DNA of 10,756 bases. Origin: DASVSE01 sp036399715. Lineage in GTDB: Bacteria > Bacteroidota > Rhodothermia > Rhodothermales > Rubricoccaceae. The notes beneath the pieces were generated by a model. It worked only from the letters and a program-made list of their open reading frames with translations, was not told the DNA's origin and made no database searches. The position numbers and the translations under genes were made by a program. Location of the stretch: assembly GCA_036399715.1 (NCBI GenBank), contig DASWMO010000070.1:1-10756 (forward strand), read 5' to 3'. Positions 5,250 through 10,756 of the stretch are shown here, one piece after another (the first letter of the stretch is position 1; each line of letters opens with the position of its first letter).

Positions 5250-6637
5250 CACTCGCCCGGTATGCCGGGCTCGGTCATCGAGCGCACGTCGAGGAGCGCG
5301 TCGAGGTCGGCGCCTTCGGGCAGCACGCCCATCTCCACGACGACATCGCGCACGGACCGCCCCTCGGCGGCGGCCTTCTTGGCCACCTTCGAGGCCACGT
5401 CGTAGCCGATCGTCCGGTTGAGGGCCGTCGCGATGGCCGGGTTGCGCTCGAGCAGGTCACGGCAGCGCTCGCGGTTGGCTGTGATGCCGTCGAGGCACTT
5501 TTCGCGGAACGCATCAAGGCTGTTCGTCAGGATCTCGACCGACTCCAGCAGCGCGTGCGCCATCACGGGCATCATCACGTTGAGCTCGAAGTTGCCGTGC
5601 TGCCCGCCGACGGTCAGCGTGGTCGTGTTGCCCATCACGCGCGCGCAGACCATCATCAGCGACTCGGACATGACCGGGTTGACCTTGCCCGGCATGATGG
5701 ACGATCCCGGCTGAAGGCTCGGAAGCGCGATCTCGGCGAGGCCGGACGTCGGGCCGGATGAGAGGTGCCGGATGTCGTTGGCGATCTTCATCAGCGAGAC
5801 GGCGAGCGCGTTGAGCGCTCCGCCGGCGAACACAAAGGCGTCCTTGGCCGACTGCGCCTCGAAGTGGTTGGCGGCCTCGACGAACTCGGCGCCGGCAGTT
5901 TCGGAGAGGACGGCGATGGCCCGCTGCGCGAATCCGTCGGGCGTGTTGATGCCCGTCCCGACGGCCGTCCCGCCGAGCGCGAGCTCCTTGAGGTCCTCGG
6001 CGGCCGCCTCGACGCGCGTGATGCTGCGCTGGATCTGAGCCGCGTAGCCGCCAAACTCTTGCCCGAGCGTGACCGGCGTCGCATCCATGAGGTGCGTCCG
6101 GCCGGACTTGACGACGTCGTCGAACTCGTAGGCCTTGGCGTCGAGTGCGCCGGCGAACCGTGCCATCGCCGGCAGGAGGTCTTCGAGCAGCGCGAGGCGC
6201 GCCGCGACGTGCATCGCCGTCGGGATGACGTCGTTGGACGACTGGCTCGCGTTGACGTCGTCGTTGGCGTGGACCGCCCGTCCGAGCGCCTGGCTCGCGA
6301 GGCTCGCGATGACCTCGTTGGCGTTCATGTTGGTGCTCGTGCCCGAGCCGGTCTGGAAGATGTCCAGCACGAACTGGACGTCGTGATCGCCGCGGGCGAC
6401 GGCCTCGCAGGCGATGGCGATGGCTTGCGCCGTCTCGGCCGAGAGGATCCCGAGGTCGGCATTGGCCTGCGCCGCGGCGCCCTTGACGAGTCCGAGCGCG
6501 CTGACGAAGCGCCGCGGGAAGCGGATGCCCGAGATGGGGAAATTGTCGTGTGCGCGCTGCGACTGGGCGCCGTAGAGGGCGTCCGTGGGGACGCGGACGG
6601 GCCCGAGCGAGTCGGTTTCGGTGCGGAAGTCGGACAT
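5249..6637 (-). CDS. fumC: Class II fumarate hydratase
   Basis: A 462-residue protein of the aspartase/fumarase superfamily that interconverts fumarate and L-malate in the TCA cycle, iron-independent, as a homotetramer in the cytoplasm. Seen: TGSGTSTNMNANEV (about 96-109), SQSSND (131-136), GRTHLMDATPVTLGQE (179-194) with the active-site histidine H182, and the family signature GSSIMPGKVNP (311-321) with the mobile-loop serine at S312/S313. Full length, with the usual C-terminal small domain containing NPAIATALNRTIGYD. Aspartase and argininosuccinate lyase are less likely: THLMDATPVTLGQE and the overall N-terminal pattern RTETDSLGPVRVP are those of FumC. The ATG at 6637 is the natural start, six residues before the conserved ETDSLG; no Shine-Dalgarno sequence. 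It is divergent from the MHYT kinase, with 289 bp between them. Confidence 0.97.
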   Translation of the reverse strand: MSDFRTETDSLGPVRVPTDALYGAQSQRAHDNFPISGIRFPRRFVSALGLVKGAAAQANADLGILSAETAQAIAIACEAVARGDHDVQFVLDIFQTGSGTSTNMNANEVIASLASQALGRAVHANDDVNASQSSNDVIPTAMHVAARLALLEDLLPAMARFAGALDAKAYEFDDVVKSGRTHLMDATPVTLGQEFGGYAAQIQRSITRVEAAAEDLKELALGGTAVGTGINTPDGFAQRAIAVLSETAGAEFVEAANHFEAQSAKDAFVFAGGALNALAVSLMKIANDIRHLSSGPTSGLAEIALPSLQPGSSIMPGKVNPVMSESLMMVCARVMGNTTTLTVGGQHGNFELNVMMPVMAHALLESVEILTNSLDAFREKCLDGITANRERCRDLLERNPAIATALNRTIGYDVASKVAKKAAAEGRSVRDVVVEMGVLPEGADLDALLDVRSMTEPGIPGE

Positions 6638-6926
6638 GGCGAGAGTCGGGTGAGGGGAGCGTCTGGGCCTCGAAGGTCGAGCCGGACGGCGCCGGCGCCG
6701 CGCCCGCCGCCGGGTTTCGCACAGGAATCGCGAACCCTCGTGCGCTCGCCCTGCCCCCGCCCCGGCCGCACCGGACGGCAGCGCGGCAGGCTCAGGGTGG
6801 TTAAGCCGATGGCAGCGGAGGCGATACCCGGTCGGACACGGCCTTCGTCTTGCCGGGGCCTGGAGTGCCCTGGCAGGGCCTTCGGGCCGTTCGCGCAGAC
6901 GCCCTTACTCGCACGCCCTGATTCAG
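6638..6926. promoter_or_regulatory. Divergent intergenic region between fumC and the MHYT kinase
   Basis: This 289-bp gap must hold the promoters of both genes since they are transcribed away from it. By eye there is no clear -35/-10 pair and no Bacteroidota TAnnTTTG box. A small inverted repeat (GGGTTTCGC at 6712-6720 against GCGAACCC at 6730-6737, one bulged T) lies about 75-100 nt upstream of fumC and could be an operator or leader hairpin. No ORF here has protein-like composition. Confidence 0.45.
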
Positions 6927-8897
<1,971 letters not shown>

Positions 8898-8923
8898 GCG
8901 GGCCTGCGGCAGGCGGTTGCGCC

Positions 8924-8959
8924 CGGGCCGTTCCCTCGGGACCTTCCCGGACGGGCCCG
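8924..8959 (+). terminator. Weak GC hairpin between the kinase and panC
   Basis: CGGGCCGT (8924-8931) can pair with ACGGGCCCG (8951-8959) with one bulged base and a long loop. It sits in the 86-bp gap between the kinase stop and panC. A smaller hairpin GCCTG/CAGGC is at 8902-8914. Neither has a T-run. Together with the palindrome just upstream they may separate the kinase from panC, but chance pairing is likely in such GC-rich DNA. Confidence 0.25.
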
Positions 8960-8983
8960 ACCCGGACCGCGCACCCACCTCCC

Positions 8984-9889
8984 TTGCCGTTGACCCCGAT
9001 CTCCACTGTCGCCGCGATGCAGGCCGAGGCCGACGCGGCGCGGGCCGCCGGCCGCCGTCTCGCGCTCGTGCCCACGATGGGCGCGCTCCACGCCGGCCAC
9101 CTCGCCCTCGTTCAGGACGCCCGCCGACGCGTCGGGCCCGCCGGCCACGTCACCGTGTCGGTCTTCGTCAACCCGACCCAGTTCGCGCCCGGCGAGGACT
9201 TCGAGGCGTACCCCCGTACGCTCGCCGCCGACCGCGCAGCCCTCGACGGCCTCGGCGAGGGCGCCGTTGACGCTGTCTTCGCGCCCCTCGCGCCCGAGAT
9301 GTACCCGTTCGGGCTGCCGCCGTTCACGACCGTCGCCGTCCGCGACCTCGACGGGTACCTGTGCGGCGCCGCCCGGCCAGGCCACTTCGAAGGCGTCACG
9401 ACGGTCGTGGCGAAGCTGTTTCTCGCGTGCCGGCCACACGTCGCTGTGTTCGGCGAGAAGGATGCGCAGCAGCTCGCCATCCTGCGCCGCATGGCGGATG
9501 AGATGGGCTTCGGCGTCGAGGTCGCCGGCCACGCCATCGTCCGCGAGGCGGACGGCCTCGCGCTGTCGTCGCGCAACCGCTACCTCTCGGATCTCGAGCG
9601 CGGCGAGGCGCTCGTGCTGTCACGGGCCGTCTTCGCCGCCCGCGACGCCGTCGCCGCGGGCGAGACGAGTGTGGCCCGCATCGAGGCGGCGATGCAGGCC
9701 GAGATCGCGCAGGCGCCGGGCGTCCGCGTGCAGTACGCGCAGGTCGTGGACGCGCTCGGGCTGCAGCCCGTCGAAACCTTGTCGAAGGGCGGCCCGTCCG
9801 CGGGCCGGTACCTTGCCGCCGTCGCCGCCTTCGTCGGCACGACGCGCCTCATCGACAACGCCACGCTCGCCATCGGGGACCCGTCCTGA
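8984..9889 (+). CDS. panC: Pantothenate synthetase (pantoate--beta-alanine ligase)
   Basis: A 301-residue cytoplasmic enzyme that joins pantoate and beta-alanine with ATP through a pantoyl-adenylate intermediate to give pantothenate, the last step of vitamin B5 synthesis. Seen: the ATP-binding PTMGALHAGH (30-39), FVNPTQF (61-67), YPRT (76-79), GHFEGVTTVVAKLF (133-146), FGEKDAQQ (156-163) and LALSSRNRYLS (192-202) with the KMSKS-like SSRN. All key family motifs are intact; length is slightly above E. coli PanC. No ATG or GTG fits the N-terminus: the start is probably TTG at 8984, or TTG at 8990, both just before PISTVAAMQ. No Shine-Dalgarno sequence. panD follows after 22 bp, and its product supplies the beta-alanine, so the two form an operon. 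Confidence 0.96.
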   Translation: MPLTPISTVAAMQAEADAARAAGRRLALVPTMGALHAGHLALVQDARRRVGPAGHVTVSVFVNPTQFAPGEDFEAYPRTLAADRAALDGLGEGAVDAVFAPLAPEMYPFGLPPFTTVAVRDLDGYLCGAARPGHFEGVTTVVAKLFLACRPHVAVFGEKDAQQLAILRRMADEMGFGVEVAGHAIVREADGLALSSRNRYLSDLERGEALVLSRAVFAARDAVAAGETSVARIEAAMQAEIAQAPGVRVQYAQVVDALGLQPVETLSKGGPSAGRYLAAVAAFVGTTRLIDNATLAIGDPS

Positions 9890-9911
9890 GACCACGCCCC
9901 GGCCTCCGACT

Positions 9912-10370
9912 ATGACCGTCACGATGTTCAAAGGCAAGCTGCACCGCTTGCACGTCACCGAGGCTGACCTGTACTACGAGGGCTCGATCACGCTGGACCA
10001 GGAGCTGATGGACCTCGCCGGCATCCTCGCCTACGAGAAGGTCCAGGTCGTCAACGTCAACAACGGCGCGCGGCTGGAGACGTACACGATTCCGGCCGTC
10101 GCCGGCAGCCGGACGGTCTGCATGAACGGCCCGGCGGCGCGCCTCGTCGCGCCCGGCGACGAGATCATCGTCATCACGTACGCCGACATGACGCCCGAGG
10201 AGGCGCGCTCGCACCGCCCGCGCGTGGTCCTCGTGGACGCGGACAACAACCCGAAGGGCACGTTCGACCTCGACGGCGCGCCGGTCACGGACCCGCACCT
10301 GCCGGCGGTCACCAATGCCATCGCCGTCGATCCGTTGGACGAGAACCCGTCGGTCGCCGTCCACGACTAG
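9912..10370 (+). CDS. panD: Aspartate 1-decarboxylase precursor
   Basis: A 152-residue pyruvoyl enzyme that decarboxylates L-aspartate to beta-alanine for PanC. It is made as a proenzyme that cleaves itself at G24-S25 in YYEGS, the serine becoming the pyruvoyl group. K9, R54, T57 and Y58 stand at the E. coli positions, which supports the ATG at 9912 (MTVTMFKGKLHR). The same frame is open far upstream (from 9267), but that part is antisense-like shadow of panC and does not belong to it. The protein carries about 25 extra residues after the conserved core (from about residue 127), with the end GTFDLDG to VAVHD, compared with the 126-residue E. coli enzyme. No Shine-Dalgarno sequence; reinitiation after panC is likely. 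Stop is TAG. The gene converges with the mechanosensitive channel gene, 21 bp apart. Confidence 0.96.
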   Translation: MTVTMFKGKLHRLHVTEADLYYEGSITLDQELMDLAGILAYEKVQVVNVNNGARLETYTIPAVAGSRTVCMNGPAARLVAPGDEIIVITYADMTPEEARSHRPRVVLVDADNNPKGTFDLDGAPVTDPHLPAVTNAIAVDPLDENPSVAVHD

Positions 10371-10391
10371 ACGGACGTGAGCGGCGGAGCG

Positions 10392-10756
10392 CTACGTCGC
10401 CGGAGGGGTCTCCGGCGCAGGGGCCGCGGGCGGGACGGGCATCGAGACCGCTGGCTGGACCGACGGGGCGCCGGGTGCCGCGGCCGGCGCGCCGGACTCA
10501 GTGCGGACGGTGATGGTGCGGGTGGGGAACGGGATCTCGATCCCGCGCGCGTCGAAGCGCTCTTTGACGAGCCGCCGGAGCGCACGCTCGGCCTCGAACT
10601 GCTCGCCGGGGCGCACCTTCGCGACGATCCGGGCGTCCACGGACGACTCGCCGAAGGCGAGCACGCCCTGCACCTCGGGGGCCTCGCCGAGCAGCGCCGC
10701 GCGGCCCGCCTCCGTCTCGGCCCACTCGGTCGCGACCTCGCCGAGCACGCCGAGCG
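10392..10756 (-). CDS. MscS-family mechanosensitive ion channel, C-terminal part (5' end outside window)
   Basis: The visible 120 codons are open to the right window edge. The segment APEVQGVLAFGESSVDARI, then VRPGEQFEAERALRR and FDARGIEIPFPTRTITV, matches the cytoplasmic alpha/beta C-terminal domain of MscS-type channels (usual pattern: PEV-GV-LGDSSV, pGeQ, GIEIPFPQRT). Such channels release solutes on hypo-osmotic shock. The membrane and pore part lies beyond 10756, so the subfamily cannot be told. After the domain comes a tail of about 35 residues rich in Pro and Ala (from ESGAPAAAPG to ETPPAT), probably disordered. A GTG at 10748 opens the frame inside the window but is not the true start, because the frame continues upstream. 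It converges with panD. Confidence 0.9.
   Translation of the reverse strand, partial: LGVLGEVATEWAETEAGRAALLGEAPEVQGVLAFGESSVDARIVAKVRPGEQFEAERALRRLVKERFDARGIEIPFPTRTITVRTESGAPAAAPGAPSVQPAVSMPVPPAAPAPETPPAT
10398..10417. terminator. Tight GC hairpin at the panD/channel convergence
   Basis: Perfect 8-bp arms CGCCGGAG (10398-10405) and CTCCGGCG (10410-10417) with a GGGT loop, 28 bp after the panD stop in the plus direction and inside the last codons of the channel gene (TPPAT). There is no T-run on either side, so termination of panD here is possible but unproven. Confidence 0.4.

Noticed and set aside
6712..6737. Inverted repeat in the fumC-kinase gap as a defined operator
   Set aside because: Only 8 bp with a bulge and no known regulator motif; kept only as a remark in the intergenic entry.
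9267..9911. Upstream extension of the panD frame through panC
   Set aside because: The extension is Arg/Ser/Pro-rich and out of frame with panC; the PanD family begins at ATG 9912 with the cleavage site at residues 24-25.

Overview
The window is about 10.8 kb of high-GC bacterial chromosome carrying mostly housekeeping genes, with one decayed stretch in the middle (about 3.7-5.2 kb). Three things suggest a high-GC member of the Bacteroidota/Rhodothermota side of the tree (for example a marine Rhodothermales relative). There is the remnant of a protein with a type IX secretion (T9SS) C-terminal sorting domain, Shine-Dalgarno sequences are absent in front of nearly all genes, and the gene families fit. 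This placement is inference; no rRNA gene is present to confirm it.

Left part (1-3421), all on the minus strand. A DegP/HtrA-type periplasmic serine protease (1880-3421) is followed, after a strong GC hairpin, by adenosine deaminase (662-1717). The deaminase stop codon overlaps the GTG start of a lipoprotein gene (1-665, cut by the window edge) in a GTGA arrangement, so those two are probably translated together.

Middle part (3422-5248), degraded. A minus-strand beta-propeller/T9SS gene (3722-4489) has an in-frame TAG, an indel, a 23-bp tandem duplication and no 5' end. It still has a good intrinsic terminator downstream. At about 4488 it abuts the 3' piece of a plus-strand zinc-finger gene, itself interrupted by TAG between two likely zinc-ligand histidines. 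Next comes a probable small coiled-coil protein gene on the minus strand (4744-4941), then about 300 bp with no convincing gene.

Right part (5249-10756). Class II fumarase (fumC, minus) is divergent from a seven-helix MHYT-sensor histidine kinase (plus). The kinase is followed by panC and panD, 22 bp apart, which make pantothenate from pantoate and aspartate-derived beta-alanine. The 3' end of an MscS-type mechanosensitive channel gene (minus) converges on panD and leaves the window.

No complete new multi-gene system is visible. The observations most worth following up are a perfect 36-bp palindrome inside the 3' end of the kinase gene, the pair of mutually compensating frame changes in the T9SS gene, the joint between two broken genes at about 4488, the lipoprotein coupled to adenosine deaminase, and GC hairpins without U-tracts at several gene ends.
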